DNA from: Candidatus Latescibacterota bacterium
Lineage (GTDB): Bacteria > Latescibacterota > UBA2968
Assembly (NCBI GenBank): GCA_022821275.1
Contig: JAJEDY010000060.1
Location: 62,001 to 126,000, forward strand
Direction: 5' to 3'
Length of the DNA stretch: 64,000 nt
This document shows positions 52,645-61,616 of the stretch, in pieces. The notes beneath the pieces were generated by a model. The model was not told the DNA's origin and made no database searches. It saw only the letters and a program-made list of their open reading frames with translations. Numbering within the stretch: the stretch's first letter is position 1; every line of letters starts with the position of its first letter. The translations under genes and the position numbers were made by a program.

Positions 52645-53784
52645 ATGAAAATCACTGCATTAAAAACATTCGTCGTGCCCACAACGGGCAATTTTTTCGT
52701 CAAAGTCGAAACAGACGAAGGGATTTACGGCTTGGGAGAAGCGGGTTTAAAACGTCGCGGAACCGCAATTGCCGAAGTAATCCGTTCGTTTTCCCCAGAC
52801 GTCATCGGACAAGACCCCTTTCGGATCGAGCACCTGTGGCAGGTCATGTTTCGCGGCGGATTTTTCCCGGGCGGCGTGGTACAGTCATCGGCCGTGAGCG
52901 CCGTGGATATCGCGCTCTGGGACATAAAAGGCAAAGCCCTGGGCGTACCCGTCTATGAACTATTGGGCGGCAGAACCCGCGACAAAGTGGCGTGTTATCC
53001 ACACATTGGCGAACGGGACAATATCGACCGACTGGTCGCAAATTGTGCACAACGACAAGAAGAAGGCTGGAAATTTGCCCGATGGGGCATGAGCGACCCC
53101 ACAGACCCCAATGTATTTGAACCTTCGCGCGCCGTGCGGCACGGCATCGAACAGGTAAAAGCCGTGCGCGAAGCCTGTGGCGATGAATTGGAAATCTGCG
53201 TCGATGTACACACGCGACTGGATCCCGCCTGGGTTATTGCATATTGCAAAGGCGTGGAACCCTATCGCCCATTTTTTATCGAAGACCCATTGCGAAGTGA
53301 AAGCACACAAAGCCTGCGCCTCGTGCGACAAAACACGCATCTGCCTTTGGCCATTGGCGAACAATTCGACAGCAAGTGGAAATTCCAGCAGGTTATCGAA
53401 GAAGATTTAATGGACTATTGCCGCGTTGACCTCTGCATTGCGGGCGGTTTGACCGAAGCAAAAAAGATCGCGGGCTGGTGCGAGACACATTATATTCACC
53501 TGGCCCCCCACAATCCACTGGGACCCGTGTCAACAGCCGCTTGTTTGCACCTGTGTCTATCGTCTTCTCTCGTCGGCGTACAGGAATTGCCCAGACCCCC
53601 CATGACCACCTTGACAGACGTATTCCCCAAACAAATGCCCTACGCAGACGGCCATCTGCTCGTTCCCGAAGGACCGGGATTGGGCATTGAATTGAATGAA
53701 GACGCGCTCGCAGATGTGGCCCCTCCCGAACCATCTACAGGCTCGGGATTCCGCCGCGAAGATGGCTCGTACACAAATTGGTAA
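52645..53784 (+). CDS. GalD-like enolase-superfamily dehydratase, copy 2 of a tandem duplication
   Basis: A 379-residue protein with the same active-site set as its neighbour (D187, H189, E213, E239, H289 by equivalence), so both copies should be active. Differences from the first copy include I10V and A11V at the start, L35/K36 for V35/I36, and LADVAPPEPSTGSGF at the C-terminus for IADASPPEPFTGWGY. Most changes are outside the barrel core. The starts are 1271 bases apart. The porin gene follows after 15 bases. Divergent C-termini and capping positions could mean slightly different substrates, but this is inference. Confidence 0.93.
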   Translation: MKITALKTFVVPTTGNFFVKVETDEGIYGLGEAGLKRRGTAIAEVIRSFSPDVIGQDPFRIEHLWQVMFRGGFFPGGVVQSSAVSAVDIALWDIKGKALGVPVYELLGGRTRDKVACYPHIGERDNIDRLVANCAQRQEEGWKFARWGMSDPTDPNVFEPSRAVRHGIEQVKAVREACGDELEICVDVHTRLDPAWVIAYCKGVEPYRPFFIEDPLRSESTQSLRLVRQNTHLPLAIGEQFDSKWKFQQVIEEDLMDYCRVDLCIAGGLTEAKKIAGWCETHYIHLAPHNPLGPVSTAACLHLCLSSSLVGVQELPRPPMTTLTDVFPKQMPYADGHLLVPEGPGLGIELNEDALADVAPPEPSTGSGFRREDGSYTNW

Positions 53785-53799
53785 AAAGGAGCATTAAAG

Positions 53800-54582
53800 A
53801 TGCGGAAACAACAACATCGCGGCCTACTTGTACTAATCGCTTGTATCCTCCTGCAACCAGCCGCGGTAATCGCCCAAACCTCATTCCAATTTCAATACGG
53901 CAAACTCACAAACCCGTTTTCCGGAGCCGCGGAATACACCTCTATTCTCACCGTGCAACAGGCAGCGCCGTGGCGATATGGCGACAGTTTCTTTTTTATC
54001 GACTTCCTGGAAGATGGCGTTCCGGACAGCTTCAACGACAAAAGTATCTACGGAGAATGGTATCCAACCCTCAGCATTGGCAAACTGACGAACACAGAAT
54101 TTAGCCTCGGTCCCATCAGAGATATTTCCATAATCGCTGGATTCAATGCCGATTCTGATGCCAACGTCCTCAAATACCTGCCCGGCGTCCGGGCTTCGTG
54201 GAACGTACCGGGCTTCTTCTTTGTCAACACCGACCTGACCGCCCTGATCGACGCCAGCAGCGGCACAGCGCATGGCGGTGCGCCCACAACGAGCAACAGC
54301 TTTGTATTCGACATCAATTGGGGGACCGCCTTTGGAACCGGCGGTCAGTCCTTCGGGTTCTTCGGCCATGCAGAGTACATCGGCTCCCAGACCAACGAAT
54401 TCGGCAACGAAGTCAAAAGCTGGATCCTCGTGCAGCCACAACTCACCTATGACTTGAGCAAGGCGATAAACGGCGAGGGCAACAAACTTTTCATCGGCAT
54501 CGAATACCAGTACTGGTGGAACAAACTCGGCACCAACACTACCGAAAATGTCGCACAATTACTGGTTGTATGGCAACTCTGA
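53800..54582 (+). CDS. Tsx-like (nucleoside-channel family) outer-membrane protein
   Basis: A 260-residue protein with a signal peptide (GLLVLIACILLQPAAVIAQ, cleavage near residue 26). Alternating beta-strands suit a 12-strand barrel: WRYGDSFFFIDFLED, then SIYGEWYPTLSIGKL, SWILVQPQLTYDL and FIGIEYQYWWNKLG, ending in a hydrophobic strand with a terminal Leu after LLVVWQ. The pattern fits the Tsx/OmpK family. In the middle of a sugar-acid operon it is probably the outer-membrane entry point for the substrate rather than a nucleoside channel; this is inference. Confidence 0.85.
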   Translation: MRKQQHRGLLVLIACILLQPAAVIAQTSFQFQYGKLTNPFSGAAEYTSILTVQQAAPWRYGDSFFFIDFLEDGVPDSFNDKSIYGEWYPTLSIGKLTNTEFSLGPIRDISIIAGFNADSDANVLKYLPGVRASWNVPGFFFVNTDLTALIDASSGTAHGGAPTTSNSFVFDINWGTAFGTGGQSFGFFGHAEYIGSQTNEFGNEVKSWILVQPQLTYDLSKAINGEGNKLFIGIEYQYWWNKLGTNTTENVAQLLVVWQL

Positions 54583-54612
54583 TTTCTTTTAAAAAACAAA
54601 AGGAATTTCACC

Positions 54613-55869
54613 ATGAAAGTGCGAATTGGCATCATCGGGTGTGCGCGAATACTGAACGCCCATCTGCGCGGCTACAAAATCCTGCAGGAAAACGGTTTTG
54701 GCGATCTTTTTCAGATCACGGCATTGTGTGCGCGCAAAGAAGAAGACGCCCACCGCTTCCGCAAGCGAGGCGAAGGCCCCGGTCCCCGCCCAGCACCTGT
54801 TGACGCGCCCGGCGATCCGCTCAATGCCCCACATTCTTTTATCAGTGACCTGCATCCCGACAGCGATACAGAAGTGTACACCAATTACAACGAAATGTTG
54901 GAAAAGGGCAAAATCGATGCAGTAATCATCTTGACCGGACACGACAACCACCACAGCATCGCCATCAACGCCATGAGAGCCGGCAAACACGTCTCGGTCG
55001 AAAAACCAATGGCAATATCTGTAAAAGCAGCCCAGCGAATGTGCGAAGTCGCCGACGAAACCGGACAAATTTTGAGCATCGACGAAAACGTGAACTTCAA
55101 TCCCTCTACCTGGGCCAGCCAATGGGTCATAAAAAAGGGCTTGATTGGCGATGTACAAATGCTCTATCGGGGCGTCATAGGATTTCGCAATTCGCGTCCA
55201 GACCTCGTAGCTGCGCGAACACCCTGGCGTCAGAGCAAATTGGGCGCGGGTGGAGGCGTTGCCATCGACCTGGGCGTCCACCTTTTTAACGGCGTCCGCA
55301 CGATTTGTGGCCCCGTAAAATCGGTACAAGCCCTGTGGCGAACACTCGAACCTGTGCGCGTCTTGATGTCTGACGACGACCGCGCCGTGGTCGATCAAAT
55401 CGAAAATCAAGTGGATGACGCTTTTTTTGCCAACTTTGAATTTGAAAACGGCGGCATTGGACACATGGCTGTGTCGAGAAGCGCTTGGGGGACACAGATC
55501 GGCGTACCTGGCGGCACGAATATTTGGGGCAGCAGGGGAGCTATTTCAGACGGACAATTATTTGACGAAGACGGCACATCGGAAAACGTAGAAGACCGAT
55601 TTCAACGCGAGGCTGAACCCTCGCGCATATCCGAAGTCATGCCGCGCGGAATCACCGATGCATTTGCGCTTGAAAACCTGAACTGGCTGCAAGCCATCGC
55701 AAACGGCAAACCCGTCCAGATGAGCGGCGAAGAAGGCACCATCGATCTGGCATTGAGTTATGCGATTCTCGAATCTGGCTTGCTCGGATGCGCCGTCACT
55801 TTAGACGAGATGTTAAGCGGTGAGGTAGATGGGTATCAAAAAGAAATCAACGACTATTACGGATTGTAA
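54613..55869 (+). CDS. Gfo/Idh/MocA family oxidoreductase
   Basis: A 418-residue oxidoreductase. VRIGIIGCARILNAH is the Rossmann start, VEKPMAIS holds the catalytic lysine in the EKP motif, and GGGVAIDLGVHLFNGVRT carries the aspartate/histidine of the substrate domain. It is longer than typical (about 350-400), with an insertion around residues 50-75 that has a Pro-rich GPGPRPAPVDAPGDPLNAP stretch. It probably oxidises a sugar or sugar acid with NAD(P). AAAAGGAATTTC precedes the ATG. It is followed after 14 bases by a PhyH-like gene. Confidence 0.9.
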   Translation: MKVRIGIIGCARILNAHLRGYKILQENGFGDLFQITALCARKEEDAHRFRKRGEGPGPRPAPVDAPGDPLNAPHSFISDLHPDSDTEVYTNYNEMLEKGKIDAVIILTGHDNHHSIAINAMRAGKHVSVEKPMAISVKAAQRMCEVADETGQILSIDENVNFNPSTWASQWVIKKGLIGDVQMLYRGVIGFRNSRPDLVAARTPWRQSKLGAGGGVAIDLGVHLFNGVRTICGPVKSVQALWRTLEPVRVLMSDDDRAVVDQIENQVDDAFFANFEFENGGIGHMAVSRSAWGTQIGVPGGTNIWGSRGAISDGQLFDEDGTSENVEDRFQREAEPSRISEVMPRGITDAFALENLNWLQAIANGKPVQMSGEEGTIDLALSYAILESGLLGCAVTLDEMLSGEVDGYQKEINDYYGL

Positions 55870-55883
55870 CCCTGGAGCACGCG

Positions 55884-56681
55884 ATGAAAATCTCACCTGA
55901 ACACCGGCAACAATTAGACGAACAGGGCTATGTCATCATCCCCGATGTACTCTCTGAATCCGAGATAACGCACTACCGGGCACTTCTACTACACCTCGCT
56001 GAACAAGAGCGCGGAGACGGCTCAAGCCGGGTACATACCAGTGGCAGAGGTCAGCATGTGCGATGGCTGGTGAACAAGGGAAAGCCATTTGAAAAGCTGG
56101 TAGCACATCCCAAAGTCGTGCCCTATTTTGAATATATGCTGGGCGAAGATTATACACTCAGCACACTCACATCAAACGTAATTTACCCTGGCGCCGAAGA
56201 CAATGCGTTCCACGTCGATAATGCACTGGGCAAAATGCCAGAGCCGCTGCCCTCATTTCCCATGTTTGTCAACAGCCTGTGGCTCTTAAACGATTTTACC
56301 CCGAAAAACGGAGGCACGCGCTTTGTGCCCGGCAGCCATCGGTTCTTAAAAAAACCGCCGCCAACAGACCATCCACACGCGCTTTGCCATCCCGACGAAA
56401 TGCGGCTCTCGGCTCCAAAAGGCTCAGTATTCTTGTTCAACGGCGCGATATGGCACGCCACAGGAGCCAACCGAACAGATGACGCCCGCGTATGTCTGAT
56501 CTGCTTCTGCTGCCGGTCATTTTTAAAGCCGATGTTCGATTTTGTCCACTTCCTCAAACCCGAAGTCGTGGATCGAGCCACACCAGAGATGAAGCGCATC
56601 TACGGATTTAATTCTCAACCCCAGCCGCCAGACGTGCGCGATAAAACTGATCTCAAATCCAACAAAAGAGGCAAGCCGTGA
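55884..56681 (+). CDS. Phytanoyl-CoA dioxygenase (PhyH)-like oxygenase
   Basis: A 265-residue Fe(II)/2-oxoglutarate oxygenase of normal length. AFHVDNAL gives the H-x-D iron ligands, GGTRFVPGSHR is the diagnostic loop, and WHATGANRTDDAR supplies the distal histidine and the 2-oxoglutarate-binding arginine. N-terminal helix LDEQGYVIIPDVLS is typical. The substrate is unknown. Its stop overlaps the GTG of the next gene by 4 bases (GTGA), so the oxygenase and the dehydratase are translationally coupled. Confidence 0.9.
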   Translation: MKISPEHRQQLDEQGYVIIPDVLSESEITHYRALLLHLAEQERGDGSSRVHTSGRGQHVRWLVNKGKPFEKLVAHPKVVPYFEYMLGEDYTLSTLTSNVIYPGAEDNAFHVDNALGKMPEPLPSFPMFVNSLWLLNDFTPKNGGTRFVPGSHRFLKKPPPTDHPHALCHPDEMRLSAPKGSVFLFNGAIWHATGANRTDDARVCLICFCCRSFLKPMFDFVHFLKPEVVDRATPEMKRIYGFNSQPQPPDVRDKTDLKSNKRGKP

Positions 56682-57820
56682 AAATTACCGATGTCAAAGC
56701 CACAACATTGAAAGGCTACAAAGACTGGAACTACGTAAAAGTAGAAACCGATGCTGGCATATCGGGCGTGGGAGAAGCGCATCCGGGCGAAGGCATAACC
56801 GATGCGGTGACAAAATGCTTGCGCCCTATGCTCATCGGACAAAATCCCCTGAATGTCGAGCCACTCTACACGCGAATGCTCGACCGCAGCACCGGGCAAT
56901 CTACCGCCGGGATACTCCTCGGCGCAATCGGCGGCGCGGAAACAGCGCTTTGGGATGTCGCGGGCAAAGCCATTGGCGTGCCGGTCTATCAATTACTCGG
57001 CGGAAAGTACCGGGACCGGCTGCGAATGTATGCCGATGTGGGCAGGGGACGAAATCGACAAAACACCCCCGAGACATGGGCAGAACGCGCCAAAGAGGGC
57101 GTGGCAGATGGATTTCAGTCCATCAAATTCGACATCGACGGATCGGCAAACGAATTGCAACACGACCCCGTAGATCGCGGGTTATCACTCGCCGAATTGG
57201 ACAAAATGGAAGCCATGGTATCCGCAGTCCGCGACGCCGTCGGATACGACATTGACCTGTGTATTGATTGCCATGGGAAATACAATGTGCGCGACGTGCT
57301 CTTACTCGCCCAGCGCCTGGAAAAATTCAACCTGATGTTCCTCGAAGACCCCGTACCCCCGGAAAATATCGACGCCATGGGCAAAGTAACGGCTTCGACA
57401 TCCATACCGATCTGCACGGGCGAATGGGTCCACCGCAGGGACGGGTTTCGCAGGCTCATAGAGAATCAGGCCTGCGACATGCTACACATCGATATCTCAG
57501 CGACCGGAGGCATGCTGGAAGGCAAAAAAATCGCAGACCTGGCAGATCTGTACTACATGCCCGCCGCATTCCACAACATCGTATCACCACTCGGCATGGT
57601 AGCATCCGCACATGTGGGTGCAGCCGTGCGAAACCTCCACACTCTGGAACTGCCCTACCACGCAGACCAGATAGAATGGCGATGGGACCTCGTAATCAGC
57701 GACGAGCCATTAATCCAGGATGGACAATTTGTACTTCCCGAAAAACCAGGCCTCGGCGTCGAATTTAACGAGGATTTGGCACGGGCGCATGTGAAAGAAG
57801 GATATGACTTTTTTGAGTAA
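56678..57820 (+). CDS. GalD-like enolase-superfamily dehydratase
   Basis: A 380-residue protein related to but distinct from the 51374/52645 pair. Key positions are KFDID (barrel lysine), CIDCHGKYN (D-x-H), FLEDPVPPE (E), CTGEWVHRR (E) and AFHNIVSPL (H). The DCHGK motif is close to the DFHGR of known galactonate-type dehydratases. The GTG at 56678 is coupled to the PhyH-like gene. It ends the catabolic run; 81 bases later a promoter for the HicB-type gene begins the next unit. The specific sugar acid is unknown. Confidence 0.9.
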   Translation: MKITDVKATTLKGYKDWNYVKVETDAGISGVGEAHPGEGITDAVTKCLRPMLIGQNPLNVEPLYTRMLDRSTGQSTAGILLGAIGGAETALWDVAGKAIGVPVYQLLGGKYRDRLRMYADVGRGRNRQNTPETWAERAKEGVADGFQSIKFDIDGSANELQHDPVDRGLSLAELDKMEAMVSAVRDAVGYDIDLCIDCHGKYNVRDVLLLAQRLEKFNLMFLEDPVPPENIDAMGKVTASTSIPICTGEWVHRRDGFRRLIENQACDMLHIDISATGGMLEGKKIADLADLYYMPAAFHNIVSPLGMVASAHVGAAVRNLHTLELPYHADQIEWRWDLVISDEPLIQDGQFVLPEKPGLGVEFNEDLARAHVKEGYDFFE

Positions 57821-57841
57821 ATGTCACCAGAATAATTCCCG

Positions 57842-57870
57842 TTGACTCTTAGTATCATTATTGGTATCAT
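57842..57870 (+). promoter_or_regulatory. Promoter and direct-repeat operator for the HicB/RHH gene
   Basis: TTGACT (57842-57847), 17 bases, TATCAT (57865-57870). GTATCAT occurs twice 12 bases apart (57852-57858, 57864-57870) inside the promoter; such direct repeats are typical operators for ribbon-helix-helix repressors. Confidence 0.65.
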
Positions 57871-57905
57871 AAATTATCGAGATAATCGAAAACGGAGAAC
57901 ATGAA

Positions 57906-58232
57906 ATGAGTGACCATTACACCTACCGCATCACATGGTCTCCTGAAGACAACGCGCATGTGGGTCTATGCGCTGAATTCCCATCGCTAAGCTGGCTGGC
58001 ACCTACTCCCGATGAAGCATTGGAAGGTATCCAGCGGCTTGTACAAGAATGTCTCTCAGATCTGCACACAACCGGAGAAGAAATACCGCAACCAATAGCA
58101 GATCGCACCTACAGCGGAAAGTTCATAGTGCGCCTACCGCCGGAATCGCACCGTGCTCTCGCCATACAAGCCGCAGAACAAGGTGTGAGCCTGAACCGCC
58201 TTGTGAGTGCGCGACTCGCAAACACCACCTGA
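57906..58232 (+). CDS. HicB-type antitoxin with ribbon-helix-helix C-terminal domain
   Basis: A 108-residue protein. The N-terminal part is HicB-like: YRITWSPEDNAHVGLCAEFP, then PSLSWLAPTPDEALEGIQRLV. The C-terminal FIVRLPPESHRALAIQAAEQ, continuing GVSLNRLVSARL, is an Arc/CopG-type ribbon-helix-helix DNA-binding domain. The usual HicA toxin (a small basic RNA-binding protein) is not encoded on either side. The direct-repeat promoter suggests self-repression. AACGGAGAACATGAA precedes the ATG. The methyltransferase gene begins 46 bases later. Confidence 0.9.
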   Translation: MSDHYTYRITWSPEDNAHVGLCAEFPSLSWLAPTPDEALEGIQRLVQECLSDLHTTGEEIPQPIADRTYSGKFIVRLPPESHRALAIQAAEQGVSLNRLVSARLANTT

Positions 58233-58278
58233 TTGATATTGCAGATTGATGAGTTCTTCTTGTGAGAGGAGTTCCTCG

Positions 58279-59223
58279 ATGAAAGCCATTGAAAAATTAG
58301 GATTGGATTACAAATCAGAGATTATAGGACAATCCCTGATATTACAGGCAGATTGTTTTGAATGGTTCAGCCGGATACCCAAAAATAGCATCCATGCGAT
58401 TGTAACTGATCCGCCTTATGGCGTTAAAGAATACGATTTGCAACAACTTAAAAAACGGGAAAGTAATAATGGAGGAATCTGGCGCATTCCACCCTCATTT
58501 GACGGCCATAAACGCGCCCCCTTGCCCAGATTTACGGCGTTAAATCAGAAAGAGCGCGAGACTCTAAGGCAATTCTTTGTAGAATGGGCGCGGCTGGTGG
58601 TCAATACACTACGGCCAGGAGGGCATGTATTTATTGCAACCAATGTGTTTCTCTCTCAGTTGGTTCTTTCGGCACTCGTGAAGGGCGGATTGGAGTTTCG
58701 AGGCCAGTTAATTCGGCTTGTGCGAACACTCCGGGGTGGGGATCGCCCTAAGAATGCCGAAAAGGAATTTTCCGAGGTATCATCTATGCCGAGAGGCTGT
58801 CACGAACCATGGGGAATTCTGCGAAAGCCAATGCTTCCCAAGATGAAGGTGAGTGACTGTCTGAGAGAATTTCAAACAGGAGGGCTGAGAAGGCGACCTG
58901 ACGGTACGCCATTTGGCGACGTAATTATGAGTGAACGAACTCCGCGAAAAGAACGAGATATTGCGGATCATCCCAGCCTAAAGCCGCAATCGTTCCTCCG
59001 TCAGATCGTATATGCAGCACTTCCGCTTGGAGAAGGTGTCATTGTTGATCCATTTATGGGATCGGGATCCACAATTGCAGCAGCAGAGGCCGTGGGTATC
59101 TCATCTATTGGGATAGAAAGACATCAAGAGTATTTTAAGATGAGCAGTGAGGTGATTCCAAAGTTGGCAGTTTTAGAGTCTCCCTGTGGTATTGGTTTGG
59201 ATGCACAGCTTCAATTATTGTAA
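58279..59223 (+). CDS. DNA methyltransferase, beta-class (N6-adenine/N4-cytosine) type
   Basis: A 314-residue SAM-dependent enzyme. TDPPYG (residues 43-48) is the catalytic motif IV and DPFMGSGSTIAAAEA (257-271) is motif I near the C-terminus. The order IV then I marks the beta class (circularly permuted). The GNxFxSQLVL-type region around residue 125 could be the target-recognition part. No restriction endonuclease is encoded nearby, so it may be solitary. The ATG at 58279 has GAGAGGAG 8 bases upstream; an upstream in-frame ATG at 58246 does not. The recognition sequence cannot be deduced. Confidence 0.92.
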   Translation: MKAIEKLGLDYKSEIIGQSLILQADCFEWFSRIPKNSIHAIVTDPPYGVKEYDLQQLKKRESNNGGIWRIPPSFDGHKRAPLPRFTALNQKERETLRQFFVEWARLVVNTLRPGGHVFIATNVFLSQLVLSALVKGGLEFRGQLIRLVRTLRGGDRPKNAEKEFSEVSSMPRGCHEPWGILRKPMLPKMKVSDCLREFQTGGLRRRPDGTPFGDVIMSERTPRKERDIADHPSLKPQSFLRQIVYAALPLGEGVIVDPFMGSGSTIAAAEAVGISSIGIERHQEYFKMSSEVIPKLAVLESPCGIGLDAQLQLL

Positions 59224-59269
59224 GTCTGGTGCTTTATAGATCCAGTTCTCCATTATTTGGTTTTAGTCG

Positions 59270-59297
59270 TTGACAAGAGATAGCAGATTTCTATATT
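59270..59297 (+). promoter_or_regulatory. Promoter of the Gfo/Idh-TIM barrel unit
   Basis: TTGACA (59270-59275), 16-base spacer, TATATT (59292-59297), about 50 bases before the ATG. Confidence 0.65.
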
Positions 59298-59347
59298 GAT
59301 GCGGCTTTGAAGAAAACTATAGATACACATAGAACAAGGAGACATCT

Positions 59348-60505
59348 ATGGAACTCAACATCGGCATGATCGGATATTCATTCATGGGCAAAGCGCACAG
59401 CAATGGATTCCGTCAATTGCCCGCATTTTTTCCCGAACTCGGTGTAACACCTGTACTAAAAGTAATCTGTGGACGCAACCTCGATGCCGTAAAAGACGCG
59501 GCTGAAACATATCAGTGGGAAGAATACGAAACCGACTGGGAGAAAGTCATCGATCGAGACGACATCGACGTCATCGACATCTGCACACCTGGCGACCAGC
59601 ACCTGCCCATGGCACTCGCCGCATTAAAAGCTGGCAAACACGTCATCTGTGAAAAACCCCTCACAAACACCCTCGCAGAAGCCAGAGAATTGTTGGCCGT
59701 GGCTGAAAACACCAACAAAAAAACCATGGTTGCATTCAACTACCGCCGCGTACCCGCAGTGGCATTGGCGCGGCAATTGATCGCCGAAGGACGGATTGGA
59801 GAAATTTATCACTGGCGCGCCGTGTACTTGCAAGACTGGATCATCGACCCCGACTTCCCACTCGTCTGGCGATTGGAAAAAGACAAAGCGGGTTCGGGAC
59901 CGCACGGCGACTTGAACGCGCATATCATCGACCTCGCCCTGCATCTCGTAGGCGACATCGACAGCGTAGTCGGCGCAGATACCACCTTCATCAAAGAACG
60001 CCCACTGCTCGAAGCCGCTGATGCGGGCTTGGGTGCGCAAGGCGGCGAACAAATGGGGCAGGTGACCGTTGACGACGCCACCATGTTTTTGGCCCGATTC
60101 CAAAACGGCGCACTCGGCACATTTGAAGCCACGCGCTTTGCCGCCGGACGGCGCAACTACAACCATTTTGAAATCAACGGAAGCAAGGGAAGTATGGCAT
60201 TCAACCTGCAAAAAATGAACGAATTGCAATTCTATTCGCGCGACGACGAAGATCATATCCAGGGCTTCCGCGAAATCATCGTAGGCGAAGGCAGCCAGCC
60301 CTTTATGGGTGCGTGGTGGCCGCCGGGACACATCATTGGCTGGGAACACACATTCACGCATGAATTCAGAGACTTCTTTGAAGCGATTGCACAGGATGGC
60401 ACCTTTTCCCCCGACTTTGCCGAAGGCACAAAGGTACAGGCCGTCCTGGAAGCCGTAGTCGATTCGGCAGCATCTAAAACCTGGCAAGACGTACCAAAAA
60501 TCTGA
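59348..60505 (+). CDS. Gfo/Idh/MocA family oxidoreductase
   Basis: A 385-residue oxidoreductase of normal length. [20 protein letters not shown] is the Rossmann start, ICEKPLTNT carries the EKP catalytic lysine, and [19 protein letters not shown] holds the conserved Asp/His of the substrate domain. It oxidises a sugar or inositol-like compound with NAD(P). It is closest in layout to the inositol/glucose-fructose type. AACAAGGAG precedes the ATG. The TIM-barrel partner begins 19 bases downstream, an arrangement seen in many sugar-oxidation operons. Confidence 0.92.
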   Translation: MELNIGMIGYSFMGKAHSNGFRQLPAFFPELGVTPVLKVICGRNLDAVKDAAETYQWEEYETDWEKVIDRDDIDVIDICTPGDQHLPMALAALKAGKHVICEKPLTNTLAEARELLAVAENTNKKTMVAFNYRRVPAVALARQLIAEGRIGEIYHWRAVYLQDWIIDPDFPLVWRLEKDKAGSGPHGDLNAHIIDLALHLVGDIDSVVGADTTFIKERPLLEAADAGLGAQGGEQMGQVTVDDATMFLARFQNGALGTFEATRFAAGRRNYNHFEINGSKGSMAFNLQKMNELQFYSRDDEDHIQGFREIIVGEGSQPFMGAWWPPGHIIGWEHTFTHEFRDFFEAIAQDGTFSPDFAEGTKVQAVLEAVVDSAASKTWQDVPKI

Positions 60506-60524
60506 GATAAAACAGGAGCGAGAA

Positions 60525-61523
60525 ATGGCAAGACCAGTTACGTTATTCACCGGACAGTGGGCGGACTTGACACTGGAAGTCATGTTGCAAAAAGCCAGAG
60601 ACTTTGGCTATGACGGCGTGGAACTCGCCTGTTGGGGCGACCACATGGACGTGCGCGAAGCCGCATCAAACGACGGCTATGTGCGCGAGAAAAAGGAATT
60701 GCTCGAACAATACGGCATGCAGTGCTTCGCCATTAGCAATCACCTGGCTGGGCAGGCCGTATGCGACAACATCGACGCGCGGCACGAGGCGATTTTACCG
60801 CCCCATGTGTGGGGCGATGGCGATCCCGAAGGCGTGCGACAACGCGCCGCCGAAGAAATGATAGCAACAGCCGAAGCTGCAAAAGCCCTGGGCCTGACCG
60901 TAGTCAATGGATTTACCGGATCCTCAATCTGGCATCTGTTGTACTCTTTCCCCCCGGTGTCACCCGATCAGATTGATGCGGGATTTAGCGACTTCGCGGA
61001 TCGCTGGAATCCCATTCTGGATGTCTTTCAAAAGAACGACGTGCGATTCGCACTCGAAGTGCATCCAACGGAAATCGCATTTGATATAGCTTCATCTGCC
61101 CGGGCATTAGAAGCACTGGAGAACCGACCAGAATTTGGCTTCAATTACGACCCCAGCCATCTGGTCTATCAAAATGTGGATTATGTTGGCTTTATCCGCG
61201 AATTCAGCGACCGGATCTATCACGTCCACATGAAAGACGCTTACCTATCGCCCAACCCCAAACGAGCGGGTATATTTGGCGGACATACAAATTTCGGCGA
61301 CCCAGACCGCAGTTGGGATTTCCGCTCAGTGGGCCGCGGCAGCGTGGATTTTGAAGAAATTATTCGCGCATTAAACGACATTGGCTACGATGGACCACTC
61401 TCAGTCGAGTGGGAAGATTCGGGTATGGACCGCGAACACGGCGCAACCGAATCCTGTGCCTTTGTCAATGAGATCGACTTTGAACCCTCAGACGTGGCAT
61501 TTGACGCGGCGTTTGAAGAATAG
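60525..61523 (+). CDS. Sugar phosphate isomerase/epimerase-like TIM-barrel protein
   Basis: A 332-residue xylose-isomerase-type TIM barrel. The metal ligands are visible in [11 protein letters not shown] (E), [10 protein letters not shown] (D-P-S-H), [10 protein letters not shown] (H-x-H) and [11 protein letters not shown] (E). It likely isomerises or epimerises the oxidised product of the preceding dehydrogenase. ACAGGAGCG precedes the ATG. A strong terminator (61547-61604) ends this two-gene unit. Compared with the TIM barrel at 10086 it has a longer N-terminus and a different C-terminal sequence. Confidence 0.9.
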   Translation: MARPVTLFTGQWADLTLEVMLQKARDFGYDGVELACWGDHMDVREAASNDGYVREKKELLEQYGMQCFAISNHLAGQAVCDNIDARHEAILPPHVWGDGDPEGVRQRAAEEMIATAEAAKALGLTVVNGFTGSSIWHLLYSFPPVSPDQIDAGFSDFADRWNPILDVFQKNDVRFALEVHPTEIAFDIASSARALEALENRPEFGFNYDPSHLVYQNVDYVGFIREFSDRIYHVHMKDAYLSPNPKRAGIFGGHTNFGDPDRSWDFRSVGRGSVDFEEIIRALNDIGYDGPLSVEWEDSGMDREHGATESCAFVNEIDFEPSDVAFDAAFEE

Positions 61524-61546
61524 CTTTCAGCAGTCAACTTTCAGCA

Positions 61547-61604
61547 GTCAGCCCTCCCATTTACCACCCAAACAGGGCGGAATAGTGAGGGCTGACATTT
61601 TTTT
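61547..61604 (+). terminator. Terminator after the TIM-barrel gene
   Basis: GTCAGCCCTC (61547-61556) pairs perfectly with GAGGGCTGAC (61587-61596) over a long loop, followed by A and seven T. A tandem TTTCAGCAGTCA (61526 and 61540) lies just before it. Confidence 0.75.
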
Positions 61605-61616
61605 GGGGAATACACA

